Below, piece by piece: positions 7,890 through 15,812 of a stretch of 64,000 nucleotides of DNA. Both the position numbers and the translations under genes were made by a program. The stretch is from UBA7803 sp040219935 (GTDB lineage Bacteria > Pseudomonadota > Gammaproteobacteria > Pseudomonadales > Azotimanducaceae), in the NCBI GenBank assembly GCA_040219935.1, contig JAVJUA010000063.1:186001-250000 (forward strand). The letters run 5' to 3'. Position 1 is the stretch's first letter, and each line of letters starts with the position of its first letter. Under the pieces are notes generated by a model that saw nothing but the letters and a program-made list of their open reading frames with translations, did not search any database and was not told the origin of the DNA.

Positions 7890-8855
7890 ATGAGCAAAGC
7901 ATTCGGCGCGCAATCGACCACCGACGAGGTGCTGGCAGGCATCGATCTGCACGGCAAGCGAATACTGGTGACCGGCGTGTCCGCCGGTCTCGGGGTGGAA
8001 ACGGCGCGCGCGCTGGTTGCCCGGGGCGCCCACGTGGTGGGCGCGGTGCGCGATCCCGACAAGGCCGAACGCGCCACCGCCGACGTGCGCGCGGCCGCCA
8101 CGGCGGCCGGTGGCGGGTTCGAACTGGTGCGGCTCGATCTCGCCGCGCTCGGGAGCGTTCGGGCCTGTGCCGATGCGCTGGTGGCCCAGGGCAAGCGGCT
8201 CGACGTGATCATCGCCAATGCCGGCGTCATGGCCTGCCCCTATGGCAAGACGGCGGACGGCTTCGAAACCCAGTTCGGCACCAACCACCTCGGCCACTTC
8301 GTCTTCATCAACCGGCTGCTGCCGCTGCTGACCGATGCCGCGCGCATCGTCAACCTGTCATCCGCCGGGCATCGATTCGCCGACGTCGACCTGGACGACC
8401 CCAACTTCGAGCGCGGCGAGTACCACCCGTTCGTGGCCTATGGCCGCTCGAAGACGGCCAACATCCTGTTCTCGGTGGAGCTCGACCGGCGGCTGAAGGC
8501 GCGCGGCATCCGTGCCACCGCCGTGCATCCCGGGGTCATTCAGACCGAACTGGGACGCCACATGACGCCCGAGCTGCTGGCCGAGATCATGCCCGCCGAC
8601 GGGTCCGCGCCCGCCTTCGTCTTCAAGACCGTGCCGCAAGGGGCCGCCACCTCGGTGTGGAGCGCGGTGACGGCCGCGGCCGACGCCGTCGGTGGCCGCT
8701 ACTGCGAAGACTGCCACGTGGCGGAGGTAACGGACGATCCGACGGCGCGCACCGGGGTGCGCGCCTACGCGCTCGATCCGGCCCGCGCCGCCGCGTTGTG
8801 GTCGGCCAGCGAAGCGCTGGTCGGTGAGCGGTTCCCGGTCGGCCCGACGCCCTAG
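7890..8855 (+). CDS. SDR-family oxidoreductase, retinol-dehydrogenase-like
   Basis: A 321-residue NAD(P)-dependent dehydrogenase/reductase. Motifs seen are TGVSAGLG (cofactor loop), IANAGVMACP, NLSSAGH with the catalytic Ser, and YGRSK with the catalytic Tyr and Lys. The layout, with a substrate loop after TNHLGHFVF and the PGVIQTELGRHM segment, is that of the classical retinol-dehydrogenase-like or WW-domain-oxidoreductase-like branch. The substrate is unknown. The ATG at 7890 has CAGGAG 8 bp upstream; the open frame before it overlaps the transglutaminase remnant and is not coding. Confidence 0.9.
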   Translation: MSKAFGAQSTTDEVLAGIDLHGKRILVTGVSAGLGVETARALVARGAHVVGAVRDPDKAERATADVRAAATAAGGGFELVRLDLAALGSVRACADALVAQGKRLDVIIANAGVMACPYGKTADGFETQFGTNHLGHFVFINRLLPLLTDAARIVNLSSAGHRFADVDLDDPNFERGEYHPFVAYGRSKTANILFSVELDRRLKARGIRATAVHPGVIQTELGRHMTPELLAEIMPADGSAPAFVFKTVPQGAATSVWSAVTAAADAVGGRYCEDCHVAEVTDDPTARTGVRAYALDPARAAALWSASEALVGERFPVGPTP

Positions 8856-8868
8856 CGCGCTCGGCCGC

Positions 8869-9252
8869 TCAGGAAGCGAGCCGGTGCAGGGCGCAGATCT
8901 TGTTGCCGGACGGATCGCGCAGGTAGGCGAGGTACAGGCCCGATCCCGCACGCTCACCGGGCGGGTCTTCGCAGGTCGTGCCGCCGTTGGCGATCCCCGC
9001 TGCATGCCAGGCATCCGCCGCCGCCGGGTTTGCCGCCGCGAATCCGACCGTGCTGCCGTTGCCGTGGGTGGCCGGCTTGCCGTCGATGGGCGGGGTGATG
9101 GAGAAGATGCCGGTCGGGGTCATGTAGAAGCAGCGGCCCTTCGGGTCCATCACGCCGGGCTTGTGGCCCAGCGCGCCGAGCACCGCGTCGTAGAACTTCT
9201 TCGATGCGGCGACGTCGTTGGCGCCGACCATGATGTGGCTGAACATGCTCAT
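8869..9252 (-). CDS. VOC-family (glyoxalase/bleomycin-resistance fold) protein
   Basis: A 127-residue protein of the vicinal oxygen chelate superfamily. The N-terminal half has the typical HIMVGANDVAASKKFYDAVL strand-helix. The C-terminal half ends LAYLRDPSGNKICALHRL, where the Asp-Pro-x-Gly-Asn turn is characteristic. It probably dimerises and may bind a metal; the substrate cannot be told. AGAGG precedes the ATG. It lies downstream of the transglutaminase-like gene on the same strand, about 28 bp away, so the two may form an operon. Confidence 0.88.
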   Translation of the reverse strand: MSMFSHIMVGANDVAASKKFYDAVLGALGHKPGVMDPKGRCFYMTPTGIFSITPPIDGKPATHGNGSTVGFAAANPAAADAWHAAGIANGGTTCEDPPGERAGSGLYLAYLRDPSGNKICALHRLAS

Positions 9253-9280
9253 TTACCTCTGCGAGTTTAGGATTCCAGGG

Positions 9281-10018
9281 TCACGAAGCCTGCCAGGCCT
9301 CGTCGTGAACGTCTTCGGTGCCGGTCTTGCGAATGCGGCCGTCCGGCCCTCGCTCCCAGCCGGGATAGATCTCCAGAAAGGTCTCGAAGATCTCGTCCAG
9401 CGGCAGGTCGTCGTAGCTGCCCCGCTCGCGCACGTACTCCATGTGCTTGCGGCCCTGCTGGTCGAACGGGTGCATGAGGGTGTCGCGGTCGGGATTGAAC
9501 TCCAGCGCCTTCACCCCGAACTTCTCGCACAGCTCGATGTTGAAGGCGGTGCTGAGCTTGCGCCACTTGCCGTTCAGCAGCAGCTCGGCGTAGCCGTGCC
9601 AGGCGAACAGGTCGGTGCCCATGCTCTCCGACAGCTTCTCGCTGGTGAGGTGGTTCTTGACGTCGGCGAAGCCGAGCCGGGCGGGAATGCCGCAGTAGCG
9701 GGCGGCGGCGACCAGCAGCACCGACTTCGGAATGCACCAGTTGCGCTCTGACACCGCCACCGCGCTCGCCCGGTACGCTTCCGGGTCCGCCGACGTCTGG
9801 TAGGGGTCGTAGCGGATGCCGTCGCGCACCGCGTAGAACAGGCGCCGGGCCACCTCCACCGGCTTGGTGGCCTCGCCCACCGCGTCTTCCGCGAAGTCGG
9901 CCACCTCGTCGCTGTCGAAGTCGATGAACCAGGTGGATTCCAGCCACTCGGGGCGGACGTGGTCGGTCGGCGCGTTCCTGTTGCTCTTCGGTTTCCGGTC
10001 TCGCTTGTCGTTCCTCAT
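9281..10018 (-). CDS. Transglutaminase-like cysteine peptidase-fold protein
   Basis: A 245-residue protein with the transglutaminase-like fold. The catalytic Cys is in RNWCIPKSVLLVAAAR, His in FAWHGYAELLLNG and an acidic residue follows in the next strand. Such bacterial proteins are usually proteases or amidases rather than cross-linking enzymes. The start is placed at the ATG 10018, with AGGA upstream; earlier in-frame ATGs at 10051 and 10096 would add residues lacking conservation. A decayed partial copy lies at 7756-7831. It sits 71 bp downstream of the helicase gene on the same strand. Confidence 0.85.
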   Translation of the reverse strand: MRNDKRDRKPKSNRNAPTDHVRPEWLESTWFIDFDSDEVADFAEDAVGEATKPVEVARRLFYAVRDGIRYDPYQTSADPEAYRASAVAVSERNWCIPKSVLLVAAARYCGIPARLGFADVKNHLTSEKLSESMGTDLFAWHGYAELLLNGKWRKLSTAFNIELCEKFGVKALEFNPDRDTLMHPFDQQGRKHMEYVRERGSYDDLPLDEIFETFLEIYPGWERGPDGRIRKTGTEDVHDEAWQAS

Positions 10019-10089
10019 TGCCCGTCCTGCTGTAGCCAAGGCGGCAAGCATAGCATCGGCGCCCGGCCTTGGATTCCGGCGGGCTGGCT

Positions 10090-12213
10090 CTACCACATGT
10101 CCCTGAGCCGGGCTCCGGCATCAATGCGCACCTGGCTCGAGGCGGGCAGGGCGGGCGTGCCGTCCGCGGCCGCCGGCCACGCCCGCGCCTCGAAGCGCGC
10201 CAGCACCGGTTCGGTCATGAACCGGCTGCGGGCGCCGTAGACGTGACTGTCACCCCAGCGGCCCTGCTGGGTGACGTAGAAACGCAGCGGCGCCACCAGG
10301 TGCAGGTCGTGCTTCGCCCGGGTGATGGCCACGTACAGCAGCCGCCGTTCTTCCTCGACCTGCGCCGGCTTGCCGGCGGCGAACTCGTTGGGAAAGCTGC
10401 CGTCGGTGACGTTCAGCACGTAGACGCTGTCCCACTCCTGGCCCTTGGCGGAGTGCACGGTGGAGAGAATGAGGTAGTCCTCGTCCTTGAGCGGCGGCCC
10501 GGCCTCGTCGCCGGTAGCCTGGGGCGGGTCGAGGGTCAGGTCGGTGACGAACCGCTCCCGGGTCGGCGACTGCAGCGCCAGCAGCTCGAGCTGCTCCAGG
10601 TCGCCGCGGCGCACCTGAGCGGCCTCGTACAGGCGCTCGAGGTGGGGCTCGTACCACGCGCGCACGCGCGTCATCTGCCCCGCCCACTCGCCGCTCTCCC
10701 GCAGCGTGCCGATCAGCGCCGTCAGCGCGCGGAAGTCTTCCGCGGCCGCGGCCGGCACCTTGCAGGCGGCGAGTGCGGCGAACGAGAAGTCCGCATCGGC
10801 CAGCGTGTCGAGCACGCGCCCGGCGCTCACCGGGCCGAGGCCGGGCAGTAGCTGCAGGGTGCGGAAGCCGGCGAGCCGGTTCTTCGGGTTGTCGACCCAG
10901 CGCAGCAGCGCCAGCACGTCCTTGACGTGGGCGGCTTCCAGAAACTTGAGCCCGCCGTACTTCACGTAGGGAATGTTGCGCCGGGTCAGCTCCACCTCGA
11001 GTGAGTCGCTGTGGTGGGCGTTGCGCATCAGCACCGCCTGGCGCTTCAGCGCCGTGCCCGCCTCCCGGGCGGCCAGCACCTGCGCCACCACGTACAGGCT
11101 CTGCGCCCGGTCGTCCTCCACGGTCACGTACCACGGCTTCTGCGCCGACGGCCGGCCCGACTTGAGCGCCTTGGGAAAGCCGCGGTCGCTCTCACCCATC
11201 AGCACGTTGGCGGCGTCGAGGATGGGCTGCAGCGAACGGTAGTTGCGCTCCAGGGTCACCACCTGCGCGCGCTCGGGAAAGCGGTCGGGAAAGCCGAGGA
11301 TGTTGTCCACCGTCGCCGCCCGGAACGAGTAGATGGCCTGAGCGTCGTCGCCCACCACGCAGAGCCCCTGGCCGTCCGGCTTCATGGCCAGCAGGATCTC
11401 GGCCTGCAGGGTGTTGGTGTCCTGATACTCGTCCACCAGCACGTGCTCGAAGCGCGCGCCGATCTCGCGGGCGATGGCGGGCTCCTGGGTGAGCACGTGC
11501 CAGTACAGCAGCAGGTCGTCGTAGTCGAGAAGCTGCTGGGCCTGCTTGGCCTCCACGTAGGCGCGGAACAGCCGGGAGAGCTCGTCGCCCCACTCGGCGC
11601 ACCAGGGGAACTCGGCCTCGAGGGTCTCCGCCAGGGTGCCCCGGGTGTTCACCCGGTGGGAGTAGATGGCGAGGCAGGTGTCCTTGCGCGGAAAGCGCTT
11701 GCCCTTGCCAGCCAGGTCGAGCTCGTTGCGCTTCAGGTCGATGAGGTCGGCCGCGTCGCCGCGGTCGATGACCGAGAACGCCGGGTCGAGCCCGAGCACG
11801 TGGGCGTACTCGCGCAGCAGCCGGTTGCCCACCGCGTGAAAGGTGCCCGACCACATCCGCCGGGTGGCGTTGGCGTGCCAGGCGGCCCGCTTCGGTGCGG
11901 CGTCGAACGCGGCGCGGGCGATGCGCTCGGCCCGCGCGGTCAGCTCCTGGGCGGCGCGGCGGGTGAATGTGAGCAGGGCGATGCGCTCCGGCGCCACCCC
12001 CTGCAGCAGCAGCCAGGCGACGCGGTGGGCGAGGGTGTTGGTCTTGCCCGTGCCGGCGCCGGCGATCACCAGCAGCGGGCCGGCTTCGAAGGCGGCCGTC
12101 TCCCGGGCTTCCGCCGGCGCGCCGCCGAACGTGGCCGCCCGCCGCTGGGCGTCGTTCAGGCTCTCACCGAAGGTCGGCGTGGCGGTGGCGGCGGGCGCGG
12201 TCATGGCCGCCAT
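10090..12213 (-). CDS. UvrD/Rep-family superfamily 1 DNA helicase
   Basis: A 707-residue 3'-5' SF1A helicase. Motifs in order are LVIAGAGTGKTNTLAHRV (Walker A), LLTFTRRAAQEL (Ia), VLVDEYQDTNTLQ (II), VVGDDAQAIYSFRAA (III), LERNYRS (IV), LSTVHSAKGQEWD (V) and LLYVAITRAK (VI). Length is close to E. coli UvrD (720), but the C-terminal Tudor-like tail is short. A near-perfect LexA box lies 13 bp upstream of the ATG at 12213, so the gene is probably SOS-induced. Alternative starts are ATG 12204 and TTG 12222. The transglutaminase-like gene follows on the same strand. Confidence 0.95.
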   Translation of the reverse strand: MAAMTAPAATATPTFGESLNDAQRRAATFGGAPAEARETAAFEAGPLLVIAGAGTGKTNTLAHRVAWLLLQGVAPERIALLTFTRRAAQELTARAERIARAAFDAAPKRAAWHANATRRMWSGTFHAVGNRLLREYAHVLGLDPAFSVIDRGDAADLIDLKRNELDLAGKGKRFPRKDTCLAIYSHRVNTRGTLAETLEAEFPWCAEWGDELSRLFRAYVEAKQAQQLLDYDDLLLYWHVLTQEPAIAREIGARFEHVLVDEYQDTNTLQAEILLAMKPDGQGLCVVGDDAQAIYSFRAATVDNILGFPDRFPERAQVVTLERNYRSLQPILDAANVLMGESDRGFPKALKSGRPSAQKPWYVTVEDDRAQSLYVVAQVLAAREAGTALKRQAVLMRNAHHSDSLEVELTRRNIPYVKYGGLKFLEAAHVKDVLALLRWVDNPKNRLAGFRTLQLLPGLGPVSAGRVLDTLADADFSFAALAACKVPAAAAEDFRALTALIGTLRESGEWAGQMTRVRAWYEPHLERLYEAAQVRRGDLEQLELLALQSPTRERFVTDLTLDPPQATGDEAGPPLKDEDYLILSTVHSAKGQEWDSVYVLNVTDGSFPNEFAAGKPAQVEEERRLLYVAITRAKHDLHLVAPLRFYVTQQGRWGDSHVYGARSRFMTEPVLARFEARAWPAAADGTPALPASSQVRIDAGARLRDMW

Positions 12214-12225
12214 GATGCCCAATGA

Positions 12226-12241
12226 CTGTATGGAAATACAG
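12226..12241. promoter_or_regulatory. LexA (SOS) box upstream of the UvrD-like helicase
   Basis: CTGTATGGAAATACAG matches the gammaproteobacterial LexA consensus CTGT-N8-ACAG exactly at all eight fixed positions. It ends 13 bp before the helicase ATG, where a bound repressor would block the promoter. It would be the only SOS box I found in the window. Confidence 0.75.
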
Positions 12242-12258
12242 ATCGGGCGGGTGGACGC

Positions 12259-12489
12259 TCAGTCCGGTTCGTCTTCGTCGCGCTTGACGTCGTCCAGGGT
12301 GAGTGGCGGGCTGTCGCTAGGGACGGCGAACTTCGGCAGCCCGCGCCCAGACGGAAGCGACTCGCGCAACGCCGTCAGGCCACGCCTCGCCAGGTCGGAT
12401 ACGACCTCTCCGAGAGGTCGTTCGTCGGCGGCCGCGAGAGCTCGGGCGGCTTCGAGAACGTCATCATCGATGTCGAGCGTGATTCGCAT
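12259..12489 (-). CDS. Orphan VapB-like antitoxin
   Basis: A 76-residue protein that begins MRITLDIDDDVLEAARALA, the typical N-terminus of ribbon-helix-helix VapB antitoxins, and ends in an acidic tail (DDVKRDEDEPD). The usual downstream PIN toxin is missing: only 17 bp separate the stop from the LexA box of the helicase. It may be a survivor of a lost module or an antitoxin for a toxin elsewhere. The coding sequence itself is intact. Confidence 0.7.
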   Translation of the reverse strand: MRITLDIDDDVLEAARALAAADERPLGEVVSDLARRGLTALRESLPSGRGLPKFAVPSDSPPLTLDDVKRDEDEPD

Positions 12490-12591
12490 GGGCCGCTGGA
12501 CCGGACGCGCTGGTGTGGTCGCATGATCACATCAGCGCGTTCGCCGGTCCATGGCCGATCTCCCACTCGCGGGTGCGAGTTGGTCGGTGCG

Positions 12592-13887
12592 TCAGCGACT
12601 CTTCCGCTGCCCGTACCCCACCGGTCGGAACAGCTTCAGCGGCACCGCGTCGGCCATGGCCTGATAGCCGGCGTCGTTCGGGTGCAGGCCGTCGGCGGTG
12701 AGATCGGCCCGCATCAGCGCCGGGTTGGCCGGGTCGCGCAGCACGGCGTCGAAGTCGATCACGTGGTCGAACGCGCCGCTGCTGCGGATCCAGTCGTTGA
12801 TCTGCTGGCGCTTGGTGTCAGCCGCGGGGGTGAAGTAGTCGGGCAGCGGAAACCCGCCGGACGGCGTCAGCGTGCCGCCGATCACCACCAGCCCCCGGGC
12901 CTTGGCCCGGGCGATGATCTGCTGGTAGCCGGCGATCACGGCTTCCGCCGGGATCAGCGCGGTCGGAATGCCGATCAGGTTCAAGAGCCCCGGCAGCCCC
13001 AGGTCGTTGATGCCGGCCATGACGATCAGGTGGGTGACCCCGGTCTGGGTCAGCACGTCGCGGTCGAGGCGCGCCTGGGCGCTGTCGCCCACCAGCGTGG
13101 CGGTCACCTGGTTGCCGGAGATGCCGAGATTGAGCACGCCGGCCCGCGGCAGGCCGGACCCGCCGCGCCGATGAATGCGCTCCGCCAGCAGGTTCGGCCA
13201 CCGCTGGTTGGCATCCGGCGTCGACTCGTCGCCGTTGGCGATGGAATCCCCCAGCACGGCGATTACGGGCATGGCCGCCTTGGCCGTCACGTCGACGCCG
13301 GTGAGATAGAAGTAGGAGGTGATCGTGCCGTCGACGAACGGGTCGGCGACGCCGGTCTGGTCCCCGCCCAGCACGTACGCGGTCTGGATGGCGCGTACGT
13401 GGTTGGTCACCGGCGAAGCGGGATCGGTGGCGCCGTCCGGCAGGTAGACGCTGATGGCGAGATCGGCCAGGTCGGCGACGGCCAGATTCACCGCATCGCT
13501 CAGCACCTTGGCCCCCGGCGCGATGGTCACGGACGCCGCGCCGCCGAAGGTCACCGCGCGCAGCGAACTCGGCTGTACTGCGGCGCCGGTGTCCTGCACG
13601 CCGATGCTGACCGCGCCCACGGTGAGCGGCGCCGTGCCCTTGGCGTTCGACAGCCACACCCGCAGCGCCTTACCGCCGACGCTGATGCGGGCGATGTGGC
13701 GGATGGTCTGATCGTTCGGCGCCGTCACCGGCGCATCGAACGGCCCGGTGGTGGAGCCGGCGGTGGCCCAGGTGCCCACCCACTGCGCTTCCTGGCCGCC
13801 GGCCGCGGCGCCGAAAGACAAGCCGCACAGCAGAACGGCCCCAACGACGCGGCGCGCGGCCGCCCGAATCTCGAGCAATCGAATCAT
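12592..13887 (-). CDS. Secreted SGNH/GDSL-family hydrolase
   Basis: A 431-residue exported esterase or carbohydrate esterase. A signal peptide covers about residues 1-30 (hydrophobic VVGAVLLCGLSFGAAAGG). The N-terminal 180 residues form a beta-rich domain seen in two-domain GDSL esterases (AQWVGTWATAGS is the characteristic opening). The hydrolase core shows block I VLGDSIANG with the nucleophile Ser, block II LGISGN, block III MAGINDLG and block V ADGLHPND with catalytic Asp and His. It acts outside the cytoplasm; the substrate is unknown. It is divergent from the tetR-like gene. Confidence 0.9.
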   Translation of the reverse strand: MIRLLEIRAAARRVVGAVLLCGLSFGAAAGGQEAQWVGTWATAGSTTGPFDAPVTAPNDQTIRHIARISVGGKALRVWLSNAKGTAPLTVGAVSIGVQDTGAAVQPSSLRAVTFGGAASVTIAPGAKVLSDAVNLAVADLADLAISVYLPDGATDPASPVTNHVRAIQTAYVLGGDQTGVADPFVDGTITSYFYLTGVDVTAKAAMPVIAVLGDSIANGDESTPDANQRWPNLLAERIHRRGGSGLPRAGVLNLGISGNQVTATLVGDSAQARLDRDVLTQTGVTHLIVMAGINDLGLPGLLNLIGIPTALIPAEAVIAGYQQIIARAKARGLVVIGGTLTPSGGFPLPDYFTPAADTKRQQINDWIRSSGAFDHVIDFDAVLRDPANPALMRADLTADGLHPNDAGYQAMADAVPLKLFRPVGYGQRKSR

Positions 13888-14021
13888 GTTCCTCCCCCCG
13901 GAGATGGCATTTGACCAATCGACCCCAATGTATCAAGCCGCCTGCGCGGTCCGAACCTCGCGGATTGGTAAGTTCTGCAGCCCACGCCCGACCCCGCGAT
14001 CGGATCGGCTCACCCATAACC

Positions 14022-14054
14022 TTAGACTTGATCTATTCCATGGACTGAGTCTAA
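14022..14054. promoter_or_regulatory. Inverted repeat ahead of the TetR gene, likely autorepression operator
   Basis: TTAGACT (14022-14028) and AGTCTAA (14048-14054) are perfect 7-bp arms 19 bp apart, ending 9 bp before the tetR ATG. The right half also contains the nested palindrome GACTGAGTC. Such a site is where TetR regulators usually repress their own gene. The divergent SGNH promoter is close by and could also be affected. Confidence 0.5.
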
Positions 14055-14063
14055 ATTCAGGCC

Positions 14064-14705
14064 ATGAATCTGCGCCAGCAACGCAAAGCCGCCCTCCGCG
14101 AACGCATCGCCGAGGTCTGCGGCCGGCTGTTTCGCGAGCGCGGCTTCGACGACACCACCATCACCGACATCACCCGCGAGGTCGGCATCAGCCGTCAGAC
14201 CTTCTTCAACCACTTCAGCGGCAAGGAAGCGGTGCTCACCCAACTCGGCCTCGACTGGCTGCGCGCGCAGGCGGCGGTGCCCCGGCTCGACGCCCGGGCG
14301 TCGCGGGCACCCGGACGCAGCATCCTGGCCGGCACGCGTCAGGCCGTGCTGGCACAGATGCGCGCCATCGAAGCCGATGCCGACTTCATGCGTCTGGTAT
14401 TCACCCGTTCCGGTGTGCTGTTCCCCCAGGCCGCGGCGGCGGGCGGCCCGCGGGCGGCGGATCAGGCGCGGGTGCTGTTCGACAACCTCGCCCTGGTGAT
14501 CCGCGCCGGCCAGGACGGCGGCGAGATCCGTCGCGACCTCGAGCCGCTGCAGGTTGCCGAGCTGTACGTCGCCACCATGCTGATGACGGCGCGCCTGTGG
14601 TTGGTGGATTACTGGGGCAGTGACGAATCGCTCGAGACCCGCGCCGCCCGGGCGCTGGACGTGCTGGAGGCGGGCCTGGCGCCCACGGGGAGAGATCGCC
14701 CATGA
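14064..14705 (+). CDS. TetR-family transcriptional regulator
   Basis: A 213-residue repressor. The N-terminal HTH is clear: ERIAEVCGRLFRERGFDDTT, ITDITREVGISRQTFFNHF and then SGKEAVL. The C-terminal ligand-binding domain is helical and variable, as is usual, with no recognisable ligand signature. Its stop overlaps the start of a six-TM membrane protein gene by 4 bp (ATGA), so it probably controls that gene together with itself through the inverted repeat just upstream. Confidence 0.92.
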   Translation: MNLRQQRKAALRERIAEVCGRLFRERGFDDTTITDITREVGISRQTFFNHFSGKEAVLTQLGLDWLRAQAAVPRLDARASRAPGRSILAGTRQAVLAQMRAIEADADFMRLVFTRSGVLFPQAAAAGGPRAADQARVLFDNLALVIRAGQDGGEIRRDLEPLQVAELYVATMLMTARLWLVDYWGSDESLETRAARALDVLEAGLAPTGRDRP

Positions 14706-15328
14706 CCCGACAGACCGGATTGATCGCGCTCGGCGCGCTGCTGCTGGGCTACGCCCTGCTCGGCAACTACGTGGCGCTGCCCGGCTACGTACGGTTCCTC
14801 GAGCGCGGCGGCACCTCGCCCGCCGGCAACGCGTTCGACCTGGCGGTGCTGATCGGCGCCACCAAGACCATCCTCTGGATGTACTCGTTCCAGCTCGGCG
14901 TGCTCTGCCTCGCCGTGGTCGGCGCCCGGCGCCGCGGCCTGCCAGTGCGAGGTCTGGTGATCGGGGTTCTGGTCTGGCTCGCGCTGTGGTCGTGGCCGAG
15001 CCTGCCCGCCCCCGGCGCCTGGTTCTACCTGATCTTCGGCAGCCTGCTGCTGGTCGCCATCGGCGTGACGATGCTTTGGCTGCAAAGGCCAGGCGGCGCC
15101 CCAACCGGGTTGGTGTGGCTCTATGCAGCCGTCATCTTCTTGGCCTTCGCGACCTGGGAGGTGTGTGGCCTCGGCAGCACCGGTCGCATGCTCCACCCCG
15201 AGCAGGCGCGCCAGCCCATCGCCCACAACCTGCTGGTTACCCAGAGCAGCAAGCTGATGATCGAGTTCGTGCTGGCCTGGGGATTCCTGCTGATGGCCCT
15301 GCGCGTGCCCGCTGGTTCGGCTCGCTGA
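14702..15328 (+). CDS. Six-TM membrane protein coupled to TetR regulator
   Basis: A 208-residue inner-membrane protein with about six hydrophobic helices: near residues 5-27, 48-78, 84-104, 110-128, 140-162 and 186-204. No transporter family motif is recognisable. Translational coupling to the TetR gene implies it responds to the same effector, perhaps as an efflux or modification component, but that is inference. A stretch of 89 bp after it shows no features. Confidence 0.75.
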   Translation: MTRQTGLIALGALLLGYALLGNYVALPGYVRFLERGGTSPAGNAFDLAVLIGATKTILWMYSFQLGVLCLAVVGARRRGLPVRGLVIGVLVWLALWSWPSLPAPGAWFYLIFGSLLLVAIGVTMLWLQRPGGAPTGLVWLYAAVIFLAFATWEVCGLGSTGRMLHPEQARQPIAHNLLVTQSSKLMIEFVLAWGFLLMALRVPAGSAR

Positions 15329-15417
15329 TCCGATCTGAGACCTCTCGGGTCGACGGCCGCTTGACCGATGCTTCCATTGATATCAGTGTCTCTGGGTTCA
15401 GCCAGCGAGGTGCTGCA

Positions 15418-15510
15418 ATGAGAACACTGTCGATCAGGAACGTGCCACAGCCCATCTATGGAGCACCGCGGGCGATGGACATCATCCGCCGCGACCGCGA
15501 CGCCCGCTGA
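15418..15510 (+). pseudogene. Truncated FitA-like antitoxin remnant
   Basis: A 30-codon reading frame begins MRTLSIRNVPQPIY, which is the typical opening of FitA/VapB ribbon-helix-helix antitoxins. It then loses similarity (GAPRAMDIIRRDRDAR) and stops. Full-length relatives are about 75-85 residues. I read it as an antitoxin gene cut off after its first strand-helix. It could instead be a very short real peptide. Confidence 0.45.
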
Positions 15511-15514
15511 CGCC

Positions 15515-15703
15515 ATGATTGACGACTGGGTTTGGGAAGAGGTGCGTGCGGCTGCCGGTGAGACGCCCGGCAGCATAGACTCGCGTCTGTCCGACGTTGC
15601 CCGGCAGAGGCTCGCCGAGAGTGGCATCCGCCCCGCCGTCCTGGCCGATCTGTGGCGCTCGATTGAAGACAACCGACGCCTGGGCGAACTCCTCGCCAGA
15701 TAG
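15515..15703 (+). CDS. Hypothetical small protein
   Basis: A 62-residue open frame starting MIDDWVWEEVRAAAG, acidic and predicted mostly helical, located 5 bp after the antitoxin remnant in another frame. No family is recognisable and no good ribosome-binding site is visible. It may be the residue of a former antitoxin or toxin tail. It ends 110 bp before recC. Confidence 0.35.
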   Translation: MIDDWVWEEVRAAAGETPGSIDSRLSDVARQRLAESGIRPAVLADLWRSIEDNRRLGELLAR

Positions 15704-15812
15704 CCTGGCGCGCCCCACCGGATCACCCCCTGATCCACCCCCCTGGCACCATGCCCGCTGGTCCGACCGCGTCTGGTCTGGCGCCGGAATCCCCCCTATT
15801 CTGCGGCGACCC

